Part shown: one piece after another, positions 24,424-34,000 of the stretch
Layout: the number at the start of each line of letters is the position of its first letter
How positions within the stretch are numbered: position 1 is the stretch's first letter
Assembly (NCBI RefSeq): GCF_003143515.1
Contig: NZ_CP029343.1
Span: 3,224,001-3,288,000 of the forward strand
Source of the DNA: Massilia oculi
GTDB lineage: Bacteria > Pseudomonadota > Gammaproteobacteria > Burkholderiales > Burkholderiaceae_D
Direction: 5' to 3'
Length of the DNA: 64,000 nucleotides
Translations under genes and position numbers: made by a program
Notes under the pieces: model-generated
What the model saw: the letters and a program-made list of their open reading frames with translations, nothing else
Database searches by the model: none
What the model was told of the DNA's origin: nothing

Positions 24424-26991
24424 ATGAACCAAGAACCCGATACCGGTCTGGTGGAGAACTTCCTGCCCTACATGCAGGATGTCGTGAAGCGCCAGGCGGC
24501 GCTGCATGAGCTACACCAGACATGGCGCCTGATCGAGGCGTCCGCGAAGATGAATTGCCCGCTCGAGGCGCGCCTGCTGTTGCCGGCCGTGCTGGCCACG
24601 CGCACCGGCCTGGTGCAGCTGGAGCGCGACCTGGTCGCCAATATGGTGTCCGAAAAGGTGCGCCAGGTGACGCGTGAGGCCGCCACGCGGGCCCAGTACG
24701 CGCTCGACCTGCTGGTGCGTAACCTGTTCGAACGCACGGCCGACGTGGGTTTCCTGGCGGCCGACCTCGACCTGTGCCGCTTCCTGGCGCGCCTGGCCGC
24801 CGGGGACGCGCCGGACCGCGAGGCAGCGCGCCGGCGCCTGGTGGCTTATCGCGACAAGTACACCGTGTACGACGACATCGTGCTGCTGGCGCCGGAAGGC
24901 GCGGTGCTGGTGCGGGCCGATGCCGGCGCCACGCTGGAGCGGAGCAGCGACCCCCTCGTAGCCGCCACCCTGGCGGCATCGGGCTATGTCGAGACCTTCC
25001 GCGCCAGCGACCTGCGTCCCGGTGCGCCGCATGCGCTGCTGTACTCTCAGGCCATGCGCGATCCCGACAGCGGCGCCATCCTCGGCGTGCTGTGCCTGAG
25101 TTTTTCTTTCGAACACGAGCTGGACGCGATCTTCAAGGCCTATGGCGGCGCCGACCGGCGCGCCAATATGGTGCTGCTCGATGCCGACGACCGCGTCGTC
25201 AAGAGCCTCGATCCGCTGTGGATCGCGCCCGGCGTGCGGGTGCCGGTCAATCTCGACGGCGACTTGGCGCCACGCCTGTTCGCCGGCCGCGAATACCTGG
25301 TCGCCACCGGCATCTCGCAGGGCTACCAGGGCTATCCCGGCCCGCCCGGCTGGAAGGCGCAAGTGATGGTGCCGCTCGAGCTGGCCTTCCGCGGCGCGCA
25401 TCCGGACGCGGCGGCGCAGCTGGCGCCGCGCATGCTGCAGGGACTGCTGTCGCACGCCCACACCTTCAGCCCGGCGCTGCACGCGCTGATGTCGTCGGTG
25501 CTTGGCGCCACCCAGGCGATCAAGCGCATCGTCTGGAACGGCAAGGTGACCAGCAGCGGCGCCGCTGCAGGTATTCGCAGCGATCGCCTGGATCCGGTGC
25601 TCGACCAGATCACCGAAACGGGCGAGCGCAGCGACGCGGCGTTCTCGCAGTCGATCCAGGGCCTGTACCAGACCGTGCTGGCGTCGAGCCTGCAGGAGGC
25701 CGACGCCACCGCCCAGCTGCTGGTCGACATGCTGGACCGCAGCCTGTACGAGCGCGCCAACGACTGCCGCTGGTGGGCCCTGGCCGGCCAGCTGCGCCAG
25801 GCGCTGGCCGATGGCGACGACCCGCGGCAGGCCGAGACGATCGGCGTGCTGCTGGGCCACATCAACAGCCTGTACACGGTCTACAGCCGCCTGTTCGTGT
25901 ACGACCGCAGCGGCCGCATCGTGGCCGCCACCGGTTCGCAGGAGGTGGTGGGCAACCGCATCGCCAGCGATACGCTGGGCGCCGTGTGCGGCCTGCGCAG
26001 CGAGATGGACCACTACGCCGAGCCGTTCGGCGCATCGGCGCTGTACGAAGGCCGGCCGACCTTCGTCTATCACGCGGCGATCCGCCATCCGGAGCGCGAC
26101 GCGACGGTGGTGGGCGGCATCGGCATCGTGTTCGACAGCGCGGTAGAACTGCGCAATATGCTGGACAGCGGGGTCGCCGGCCGCGCCGACATGCAGGCTT
26201 TCCTGGTCAGCCCCGACGGCCGCGTGCTGTGCGGCACCGACCCGGCCTGGCCGGTCGGAACGCGGCTGGCGCTCGATCGTTCATTGCTGGACGCGGCGGC
26301 GCGGCACGGCGCCGCGCGCCGCATCGTGGAACATGCCGGCCATTACTGCGTGGCGGCCTGCGCGCGCGCCGCGGGCTACCGCGAGTTCCGCGCCGACGCC
26401 AGCCGCGAGGAGCCGGTGCTGTCGGTGCTGCTGCAATCCTTCGGGCCGGTGCGCGAGGAGGGCGAGCTGGCGGCGCTGGCCGGCGCCGAACACGTGAGGT
26501 CGGAGCACGAGCATGGACGCGACTATGCGCTGTTCCAGTTGGCCGGCGCCCTGATGGCGCTGGACGCCGCGGCCGTGATCGAGGCGCTGCCGTTCGCGCG
26601 GGTCAAGCGCACGCCGCCGACGGACGGCGCGCGCATCGGCATGCTGGACGTCGAGGCCGACCCTGGGCGGCCTGTGGGCCAAGTAAGGCGACCAGGTTTC
26701 GTCTGGGTGTTCGACCTGGCGCGCCTGGTTTCCGGCCGTGCGCGTGCGCCGCGCGCGGACGGGCAGGTGATCCTGGTGCGCCACGGCGCCACCACGGTCG
26801 GCCTGCTGGTGGACGACGTGCATTCGGTGCAGCGCTTCGATCCGGCGGCGTCGACCCCGATCGGACTGGCGGGCGACGACGCCGCGCTGGCGGCCAGCCT
26901 GATCAAGGCGAACGGCGGCGCGCTGCTGATCCAGGAGCTCAGTGCGCAGCGCATCCTGGAACGGGTCTGCGGTGCGCCGGTGGCTGCCTAG
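24424..26991 (+). CDS. dual-Cache/CheW chemotaxis signalling protein
   Basis: 855 residues. An N-terminal coiled region with a VARNLFER-like heptad is followed by two Cache-like sensory segments (YRDKYTVYDDIVLLAPEG near residue 145 and INSLYTVYSRLFVYDRSG near 480) separated by a long helical linker. A C-terminal CheW domain begins near DYALFQLAGALMALDAAAV (about residue 700), with VWVFDLARL and GLLVDDVHSVQRF. No transmembrane segment, MCP hairpin or HAMP domain is evident, so it would be a cytoplasmic sensory coupling protein rather than a receptor. Cache domains normally sense small ligands outside the cell, so a soluble one is unusual. The AraC gene on the opposite strand overlaps its 3' end by 4 bp. 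Confidence 0.85.
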   Translation: MNQEPDTGLVENFLPYMQDVVKRQAALHELHQTWRLIEASAKMNCPLEARLLLPAVLATRTGLVQLERDLVANMVSEKVRQVTREAATRAQYALDLLVRNLFERTADVGFLAADLDLCRFLARLAAGDAPDREAARRRLVAYRDKYTVYDDIVLLAPEGAVLVRADAGATLERSSDPLVAATLAASGYVETFRASDLRPGAPHALLYSQAMRDPDSGAILGVLCLSFSFEHELDAIFKAYGGADRRANMVLLDADDRVVKSLDPLWIAPGVRVPVNLDGDLAPRLFAGREYLVATGISQGYQGYPGPPGWKAQVMVPLELAFRGAHPDAAAQLAPRMLQGLLSHAHTFSPALHALMSSVLGATQAIKRIVWNGKVTSSGAAAGIRSDRLDPVLDQITETGERSDAAFSQSIQGLYQTVLASSLQEADATAQLLVDMLDRSLYERANDCRWWALAGQLRQALADGDDPRQAETIGVLLGHINSLYTVYSRLFVYDRSGRIVAATGSQEVVGNRIASDTLGAVCGLRSEMDHYAEPFGASALYEGRPTFVYHAAIRHPERDATVVGGIGIVFDSAVELRNMLDSGVAGRADMQAFLVSPDGRVLCGTDPAWPVGTRLALDRSLLDAAARHGAARRIVEHAGHYCVAACARAAGYREFRADASREEPVLSVLLQSFGPVREEGELAALAGAEHVRSEHEHGRDYALFQLAGALMALDAAAVIEALPFARVKRTPPTDGARIGMLDVEADPGRPVGQVRRPGFVWVFDLARLVSGRARAPRADGQVILVRHGATTVGLLVDDVHSVQRFDPAASTPIGLAGDDAALAASLIKANGGALLIQELSAQRILERVCGAPVAA

Positions 26992-27911
26992 CGCATCGCC
27001 TGCAGCAGACTGGTAACGCCGAGCGACTGGCGCAGCCGCATCGCGTCGCGCCCCGGCGACAGGCCGAAGAAGCGCGCGTACTCGCGCGAGAACTGCGAGC
27101 TGCTCTCGTAGCCGACCGCATGGCCGGCGCGCGCCGCGTCCTTGGCGCCGGTGAGCATCAGGCGCCGCGCTTCCTGCAGGCGCAGCTGCTTCTGGTATTG
27201 CAGGGGGCTCATCGACGTCACCGACTTGAAGTGTTCGTGCAGGGTCGATGAGCTCATGCCCACGTCGCCGGCCAGGCGTTCCACGCTCAGCGGGCGGTTG
27301 AAGTTGTCCTTGATCCAGCAGATCGCGCGCGTGACCTGGGCCATGCGGCCTTCGCCGCGCGCGATGTGGCGCACCACGTCGGCGTGTTCGCCGGTGAGCA
27401 GGCGATAGTGCAGCTCCTTCAGCAGCAGCGGGGCCAGGACCGGGATGTCCTGCGGCGTCTCCAGCAGGCGCACCAGGCGCCCCGCGACGTCGGCCAGGCC
27501 GGGCGTGGTCTCGCTCAGGAACAGGCCGCGCGACGATGCTCCTCCGCGTGCGCGCGGGAGGGGACGCCCCGGCAGTTCGAGGTCGAGCGCGGCCAGCATT
27601 TGCGGGTCGAGGTCGACCCGCAGGCACAGATAGGGTTCTTCTGCGCTGGCCTGGGTGACGCAGCCGGTCACCGGCAGGTCGACCGACACCACCAGGAACT
27701 TGGCCGGGTCGTAATGAAAATCGCTGCCGGCCAGCGACACCAGCTTGGCTCCCTGGGCGATGATGCAGACCGCCGGCGCATGCACCACGTGCAGCGGTTC
27801 GGTGGTGCGGTCGCTACGGAGCAGCCACATGCCCGGCACCTGGCTCCGGTGCATGCCTTCATCGGGCGCATGGCGGGCAATCAGGTCGGCGAGTTCACGG
27901 ATCGCTTGCAT
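26988..27911 (-). CDS. AraC-family transcriptional regulator (AraC_N type)
   Basis: 307 residues. An N-terminal AraC_N-type cupin domain (LHVVHAPAVCIIAQGAKLVSLAG) precedes an AraC HTH (PLSVERLAGDVGMSSSTLHEHFKSVTSMSPLQYQKQLRLQEARRL split in the frame, then GYESSSQFSREYARFFG). Such regulators commonly control an adjacent short-chain dehydrogenase, which is exactly what lies 97 nt upstream on the same strand. I chose the ATG at 27911 because AGGAG lies 8 nt before it; an in-frame ATG at 27941 lacks a site. Confidence 0.9.
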   Translation of the reverse strand: MQAIRELADLIARHAPDEGMHRSQVPGMWLLRSDRTTEPLHVVHAPAVCIIAQGAKLVSLAGSDFHYDPAKFLVVSVDLPVTGCVTQASAEEPYLCLRVDLDPQMLAALDLELPGRPLPRARGGASSRGLFLSETTPGLADVAGRLVRLLETPQDIPVLAPLLLKELHYRLLTGEHADVVRHIARGEGRMAQVTRAICWIKDNFNRPLSVERLAGDVGMSSSTLHEHFKSVTSMSPLQYQKQLRLQEARRLMLTGAKDAARAGHAVGYESSSQFSREYARFFGLSPGRDAMRLRQSLGVTSLLQAMR

Positions 27912-28007
27912 CGTCGGTCTCCTGGTGGTGTGGTGATTCATGCGCCTATTACAACCTATAAATCGAGTGCGATGCTCCGCAAGGATTGCCCAATCCTCCG
28001 GAAATGG

Positions 28008-28742
28008 CTAGACCACGCCGCCGTTGGCGCGCACCACCTGGCCGTTGACCCAGCCGGCGTCAGGGCCGGCCAGGAATGACACGACGCGCGCGATATCCTC
28101 GGGCTCGCCCAGGCGCTCCAGCGGCGGCAGCCCGGCGAAATGGGCGATCTGCTCGGGCGTCTTCCCGTCGAAGAACAGCTCGGTCGCCACCGGGCCCGGC
28201 GCTACCACGTTGACGCGGATGCGGCGGCCGCGCAGCTCCTTGGCGAAGATCTGGCTCATCGTCTCTACCGCCGCCTTGGTGGCGCCGTAGATCGCATAGC
28301 CGGGCGGCTTGAGGCCGACCACGCTGGTGGAGAAGTTGACGATGCTGCCGCCTTCATTCAGGCGGGTGGCCGCTTCGCGCATGGTGTTGAAGCTGCCCTG
28401 TACATTGATGGCGAAGGTGCGCGCGAACAGCTCGTCGGAGGTGTCGGCCAGCGGCGCGGTCTTGAGGATGCCGGCATTGTTGACCAGGACGTCGATCTTG
28501 CTCAGCTCGCGCTCGGTGGTGTCGAACAGCGCGCGCACTTGATCGGGTTGGGCGACGTCGGCCTGGACCGCGATGGCTGTGTGGCCGGCGGCGCGCAGGG
28601 CGGCGACGGTTTTCTCGGCTTCCCCGGTATTGCTGGCGTAGTTGATGGCGATGCGGTAGCCGTCTGCCGCCAGGCGGCGGGCGACGGCGGCGCCGATGCC
28701 GCGCGAGGCGCCGGTGACGATGGCAACTTTGGATGGGGTCAT
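28008..28742 (-). CDS. short-chain dehydrogenase/reductase (SDR)
   Basis: 244 residues, a classical SDR. TGASRGIG (10-17) is the cofactor glycine motif, NNAG follows, and the catalytic S...YxxxK is in SVVGLKPPGYAIYGATKAA. The N-terminal NYAS and the arginine-rich pattern suggest NADPH preference. The last residues RANGGVV are the usual tail for this 3-oxoacyl-reductase-like subgroup. It is followed by the AraC regulator on the same strand, suggesting an auto-regulated pair. The substrate is unknown. Confidence 0.92.
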   Translation of the reverse strand: MTPSKVAIVTGASRGIGAAVARRLAADGYRIAINYASNTGEAEKTVAALRAAGHTAIAVQADVAQPDQVRALFDTTERELSKIDVLVNNAGILKTAPLADTSDELFARTFAINVQGSFNTMREAATRLNEGGSIVNFSTSVVGLKPPGYAIYGATKAAVETMSQIFAKELRGRRIRVNVVAPGPVATELFFDGKTPEQIAHFAGLPPLERLGEPEDIARVVSFLAGPDAGWVNGQVVRANGGVV

Positions 28743-28830
28743 GGATGCTCCTCGGGTTGGTTGAGGAGTCCATGATGCGCTGTTATTGGAAAAAGATCAT
28801 TGGCAGGAAATCGCGATCATTATTCCGTTA

Positions 28831-29325
28831 TCAGTAACAATATTCTGTGACGCCACCGGCCGGTTGGCGCGTGCATACCGTCGCCACCCGGGCGCGTTCC
28901 ACGTAGTCCGGACGCGCGATGCTGTCTTTGTCGGGACAGTCCACGCTGCTGCCATTGCAGGCGATCGACTCGATCCGGTAGATGCGCTTGGCGGTCGCCG
29001 TCGGTACGTCATTGACGAGATGCTGGCCTTCGTGGAAGACCTGGAACGAGCAGTTGACCGTGACCTTGAAACCCGCGTCGTTGACGAAATCGGCGAGATC
29101 CGTCTTGCGTCCTGTCGCCGCGCAGCGATTGACGAGATCCTGGTACACCCATTCGATGCCGCCGCGCGCCGCCAGGCCGGCGCGGGCGGCCAGCAGGGCC
29201 TGGTTGACGGTCGACTGCTGGGTAGTGGTCAGCCGGAGCAAGGCCACCGCGATCCCGGCAACGACCACTAGCAATATGACCGCCGCGATATAGGCGAAAC
29301 CGGATTGAACGCGGGAGCGGGTCAT
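28831..29325 (-). CDS. mshP: MSHA-type minor pilin MshP-like
   Basis: 164 residues. The N-terminal hydrophobic helix QSGFAYIAAVILLVVVAG starts after a short basic leader, as in PilX/MshP-like pilus assembly proteins that interact with the minor pilin complex. A conserved pair of cysteines near NRCAATG and VNCSFQVF suggests a disulphide. The ATG at 29325 overlaps the mshO stop (ATGA). It is the distal gene of the Q-C-D-O-P cassette, so it is probably part of the pilus tip or initiation complex. Confidence 0.8.
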   Translation of the reverse strand: MTRSRVQSGFAYIAAVILLVVVAGIAVALLRLTTTQQSTVNQALLAARAGLAARGGIEWVYQDLVNRCAATGRKTDLADFVNDAGFKVTVNCSFQVFHEGQHLVNDVPTATAKRIYRIESIACNGSSVDCPDKDSIARPDYVERARVATVCTRQPAGGVTEYCY

Positions 29326-30176
29326 GGCACGTTGTCCACGTGGGCGCCTACGGTGAGCGGAACCGATTCGCCCTTGTCGCTCAGGGTAAGCTGCAACTGC
29401 ACGAAACCGCTTTCCTGGGTTGCGCCCTGGTTGGGCGAATAGATGAAGGTGCACTGCGAGACCTTGTCCGCGACTAGGGCGGCGCTGGCCGGTATGACGG
29501 TGCTGCAGTTCTGGGCCTGCAGGCTTGCGTCAGCGAGTCGATACAGCTTGCCGGTACCGCTGCCGTCGGCCAGGCCCGCGCCGTCGCAGCGGTAGGTCAC
29601 GACCTTTTCGTTGGCGGGCACCACCACGAAGCGCGCCCCGTCATAACCCTGCGGGATGCGTATGGCCGATTTCAGTGTGATGCCGTGAACGCCGGTGCCG
29701 GGAGCGGCGGGCGCACCTACCGACTGGACGATGCCGACATTGACTCCGCTGTACACGTCGCCCGTATTCTGGTTGCCGATCACGATCGCATCGTTTTCCA
29801 CTGGCGCAGCGACGAACGCGGTCAGCACGTCGAACTGACTGGTGGCCTGATGCTCGTCGAGGAAGGCGCCGCTCCCCGCGCCATTGAGCGTGTCGGGGCC
29901 GGTGCGATATCGGCCGCCGTCCTTGGTGGGCGCCAGTTCGAGGCAGCTGGAAGACCCGAGCCGCAGGGAATTGGGCACCGCCCTGCGTACCTCGCCAACG
30001 ATCTTGCGCAGGGCGGTGTCAGCCTGGTTGGTCAGCGCTGCGCGCTGCCCCACCAGCAGATAGCTGCGGATGGCGGGCGCCAGCTGCATGGCGAGTATGC
30101 CGCCGATGATGCCGATCAGGACGATGACGACGATCAGCTCGATTAGCGTGAAACCGCGGGCAGGAGCGCGCTTCAT
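29322..30176 (-). CDS. mshO: MSHA minor pilin MshO-like
   Basis: 284 residues. The prepilin cleavage motif is ARGFTLIELIVVIVLIG, with G at the cleavage point and E at position +5. The globular head is rich in Gly/Ser/Thr and ends in a beta strand pattern, as in MshO/PulJ-type minor pilins. GGAGGA lies 7 nt before the ATG at 30176. The gene overlaps both neighbours by 4 nt (ATGA), so the cassette is translated in concert. It is likely exported through the MSHA/T4P machinery, whose motor genes are outside the window. Confidence 0.85.
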   Translation of the reverse strand: MKRAPARGFTLIELIVVIVLIGIIGGILAMQLAPAIRSYLLVGQRAALTNQADTALRKIVGEVRRAVPNSLRLGSSSCLELAPTKDGGRYRTGPDTLNGAGSGAFLDEHQATSQFDVLTAFVAAPVENDAIVIGNQNTGDVYSGVNVGIVQSVGAPAAPGTGVHGITLKSAIRIPQGYDGARFVVVPANEKVVTYRCDGAGLADGSGTGKLYRLADASLQAQNCSTVIPASAALVADKVSQCTFIYSPNQGATQESGFVQLQLTLSDKGESVPLTVGAHVDNVP

Positions 30177-30622
30177 GGCTTGGTCCTCCAACCCGTCAGC
30201 TGCAGGTTCTGGCCGCTGGCCTGGGTCACCAGCACGCGGATGCGCACGGCGTCGGTGGCGGCAACGTTGGTCAGCGCCGCCGGATCGACGCTGACCTGGA
30301 CGTTGTAGCGCGCCAGGCCGGCGATTGGATTGCCGCCTACGTCCACAATACCGGTGGTCGCGTATCCGTTGTAGTGACCGACCTCGGTATAGTCGGCGCG
30401 GTTGGCCGGCTTGACGGTCTGTTGGCCACCATAGGGCTTGAGCATGACTTCTTCCATCATGGTCTCGGCAATGGCCAGCATCTGCTGGGCGATCAAGGGA
30501 TCGGCGCTGGCGGCGTTGGCGCGATTGTAGGCCGCGACCAGGCCGGCCAGCGCGGTCCCCACGATCACGATCGCGATGATCAATTCGACCAGGGTCACCC
30601 CGGCCATGCGCTTAATTGACAA
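30173..30622 (-). CDS. mshD: MSHA minor pilin MshD-like, TTG start
   Basis: 149 residues. The N-terminal motif AGVTLVELIIAIVIVG has G before V and E at +5, the prepilin type. I chose the TTG at 30622 (leader MSIKRMAG) because GGGAGG lies 7 nt upstream and the short basic leader is normal. An in-frame ATG at 30643 would overlap mshC by 32 nt without a ribosome site, and the ATG at 30607 gives a leader of only three residues. The head contains the AETMMEEVMLKPY segment typical of MshD. Its stop overlaps the mshO ATG. Confidence 0.8.
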   Translation of the reverse strand: MSIKRMAGVTLVELIIAIVIVGTALAGLVAAYNRANAASADPLIAQQMLAIAETMMEEVMLKPYGGQQTVKPANRADYTEVGHYNGYATTGIVDVGGNPIAGLARYNVQVSVDPAALTNVAATDAVRIRVLVTQASGQNLQLTGWRTKP

Positions 30623-31094
30623 GGCCGGTCCTCCCGTCGACATGGATGGTGCGCCGGGCGCCGCCGGAATCGCTGATGACGATATTGAAGCCCGCGAGCG
30701 GTGCCCCACCGGCGCTGGCGGCGATGCTGCCATCCGGATGGAAGAACAGGGCCGGTTGCGGGTTATTCATGCTGACCTTGCCATCCGTGCTGTCGAAGGT
30801 ACCGTCCATGGCGCCATCGAGTTGGAGGCTGCAGTCGGACGCGCCGGGAGCCTCGCTGACGCGCAGCTGGATGGTGCGTACCAGGGTCGTCACGCATGCG
30901 ATGCGGCGCTTGGCGACTGCGCTCTTTTGCGCGGTGCGCAGCGCACTGGCGACCTGGTCGCCGAAGACGACCGCGTTGATGCTGTTGTCTCCCATCAGCC
31001 GCGGAATGCCGATCGCCGCCAGCACGCCGACCAGCACCATCACCATGATCAGCTCGACCATCGTGAAGCCATTCTGCAGCTGCGTCGATGGCAT
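30612..31094 (-). CDS. mshC: MSHA minor pilin MshC-like
   Basis: 160 residues. The prepilin motif is QNGFTMVELIMVMVLVG, with G before F and E at +5, followed by an all-beta head (SDCSLQLDGAMDG, DGSIAASAGG). A cysteine pair occurs near RIACVTT and ASDCS. The ATG at 31094 overlaps the mshQ stop as TGATG, and the 3' end overlaps the mshD start. MshC-type proteins are FimT-like minor pilins that prime pilus assembly. Confidence 0.85.
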   Translation of the reverse strand: MPSTQLQNGFTMVELIMVMVLVGVLAAIGIPRLMGDNSINAVVFGDQVASALRTAQKSAVAKRRIACVTTLVRTIQLRVSEAPGASDCSLQLDGAMDGTFDSTDGKVSMNNPQPALFFHPDGSIAASAGGAPLAGFNIVISDSGGARRTIHVDGRTGLVN

Positions 31095-34000
31095 CAATTG
31101 AACACCTCGCGCACGTGGATGATGCGCCGGCTTTCGGGGGCGAAGATACCGAAGGTGGCGCGGCCCGACGGATCGACGCAGCCCGCGGTCGATTGCAGCC
31201 AGGGCAGGCCGGCGCCGGTGGTAGCGGGAACCGGCGTGACCTTCAGGCAGGACTGGTCTTGCGTGGCGCTGGCGCCGAGATTGAATGCGATGTCGATCCA
31301 GCCCGCGGCGCTGCCGGTTATCTGCAGGTCGGCCTTGCCGCCGCTGAGCTGCACGTTACCGGGAACGCTGATCTGGGGCTTGACGCCATTGCCGTTGGTG
31401 TCGGCGAAGGCGGTTTGCGCGATGGCGCCAGTGGGGACGAGAGAGAAGCCGTCGCGGTCGTTGAGCACCCAGCTCTGGCCGGTCCAGTATTCAGCCGTGA
31501 CCGGCAGCATGAGGGGGGCGCCGATGCGGCCGAAGCGGCTGGCGATGCGCAGGCGTCCGCTGCGAATCTCCGGACGCGCTTTTTCGGGAGCCAGGCCGGA
31601 ATATGCCGGGTCGTCCGCCGACTTGATCCCATGGCCGGCCGGCAGGGCGCCGGTGGCGGCCTTATTCTCCACGCGCAGGCGGATCTGCGTGGGGGCGGTA
31701 CGCGCATTCGTGAACTGGAAGGTCGCCTGGGGCGACTTCGTGGAAGCCGTCGGCTTGGCGACACCCTTGTCGAAGTCGCTGGCGGCGAGCGTGCCAGCCA
31801 GGGCGCCGAGGCTGGCGTCGAGCGGCGCGCCGTCGAAGCCGACGGCGCTCAACGAAAACGCGTGATCCGAGCCATACGCAGACGGATAATTGGTGGTCGG
31901 CTCGCCCTTCGCGTTCATGGCGGTGATCTTGAGCGGTATGGGCTCGCGCGAATAGTAATAGGTGAGGTCCTTGCCATCCTTGCTCAGGATGCGGGTCGTG
32001 TCGTTCAGCTCGACCTGGAAATACATCGGCACGAAGGGACCGACCTTGGGCGTGCAGGGTGCGTTGCTGCCGGTGGCGCTGGTCGTCGTCTCGCCGCTAC
32101 CAAGGAATTTCTGCAAATCTGCCTGCAGATTGATCCAACCGGCTTCGGGGAAATTGAGCGCGACCTTCGCCTCGCCACCGGTGAACTCGGTGTCGACAGA
32201 CGACATGACACCGTTGCCTGTGTGACAGCTCATGCTGACCTTGGTCAGGGTCGCATTGGGGGTAGCGGGATAGCCGGCCTTGTTGAAGTTGGGTGTCGTG
32301 GCGCCGTTTGCGTTACGTGCGGTGAGCTTCGCCTCGAAGTCCAGGCCAGCGCGCAAGGGGCTCGGCGTGACGATGTCGAAATGGTCCGGTGCGACCGTGA
32401 ACTTGCCGGCGCCGCTGATCTCATCGGTCTTGGCGCTCAGCGTCACCTGGCCGGCGTCGGTGTAGGTCAGGTCGATCGCCGCTTTGGCGACGTCGTCGAA
32501 AGTGGTGTCCCACAGGACCAGCTTATAGGCTGAGCACATCAGTTCAACAGGATTGGCGCGATTCGTTTTCGTGCGGGCGAGCATGACCGGCAGGTCGCCG
32601 CTTGTCGGCTCACTATGGCTGCAGGTGTACTGGACCTGCTTGCTGACATTGACGAAGGCCGGTTTGCATTGGGAACCGTCCGACCTGAGCGCCTGCAGTT
32701 CGGCCGTCACCCAGTTGCCGGCCTTGTGGTTCGGCACGGTAATCCGGAAACCGACGTCGCCCGTGAAGTTGACGTCGCAGTTGGACGATTTGCTCTTCGT
32801 GTTGTAACACTTGAACTGCGTGGCCGCGCCGTCGAGCGTCAGCGACAGCTTGTTGACGCCCTTGCGGGCGCTCGATACCTGGACCGTGCCGGAACCGGTA
32901 AAGCTGGCGCTGGCCCCGCCCGGCTGCATGATCACCTTGGTGGAAGTGGCGAGCTTCTGGCTGCAGTTGTCATTGGCGCATGCGCTGACCGTGACGTTCT
33001 TGGTGGAGCAGGTAGCGACGTCGTTGCCGTCGTGTTCGATGAGGAAGTGGCTGAACGCGCCCCCTACGGGTTTTGGACTCTCGCAGCGCGGCCCATTGAT
33101 GGTATTGACCGGATAATCGCTCTGGTTGTCGACGCAGTCGCAATATCCCGGCCGCGTGCCCTTCTTGCAGAAGATTTTCTCGCTCACGCGACCATGCCAG
33201 TACAGGGTCGCGAAGTCCACGGCCGCATTGCCGTTGACAATCGCGTCCGAAGCTTCCAGCTTGAGCTGGCCGGTATCGACGTCGCCGTTGATGCGCACGG
33301 CGTGGCCCATGGTGAGGTATTTGGCCGCCGTGACATTGCCGGTGACGACGCTGCTGGACGCATACATGTCGATCTCGGGTGAGGTGATGTCGCCGTTGAC
33401 CGTGCTGCCCGAGGCCAGCGTAAAGCGGCTGGTGGCGACGATATTGCCCTTCAGGGTGACCGGCGAACCGGTGGAGACAATGGTGCCGCTGATCGTGCCA
33501 TCGATGTTCGCATGCGATCCGATGGTGATCGGCCCTTTCGAGGTCACCGTGCCGACGATGGTCGACGGCGAATTGAGCGTGATCGACGTCGTGCCGCTAA
33601 TCGGTCCGCGGATCGTCGAATGCGAGCCGACCGTCAGGACGTCGCTGGCCTTCACCGCGCCGGTGATCGTGACCGAAGCGTCGAGATTGATGGAAGTACC
33701 GGTGACATCCGAGCCCACGCTGCTGCTGGAGCCGATCGTTACCCGCCCCGCTGAGGTCAGGCTGCCGCCGATCTTGACCGACGAGTCGGCGGTGATGGAT
33801 GCGCCGGTGACTCCTGCACCGACGCTGCTGCTCGAGCCGATCGACACCGCCCCCGTCGCGTTCAGGCTACCACTGATCTTGACCGACGAACCGGTAGTGA
33901 CCTGGGTGCCGCTGACCGAGCCGTTGACGATGGCGCTGGTGGCGATCGATACCGCGCCTTTCGACACCATATTGCCGGTGATCTGGAAACCCGCTTCGCC

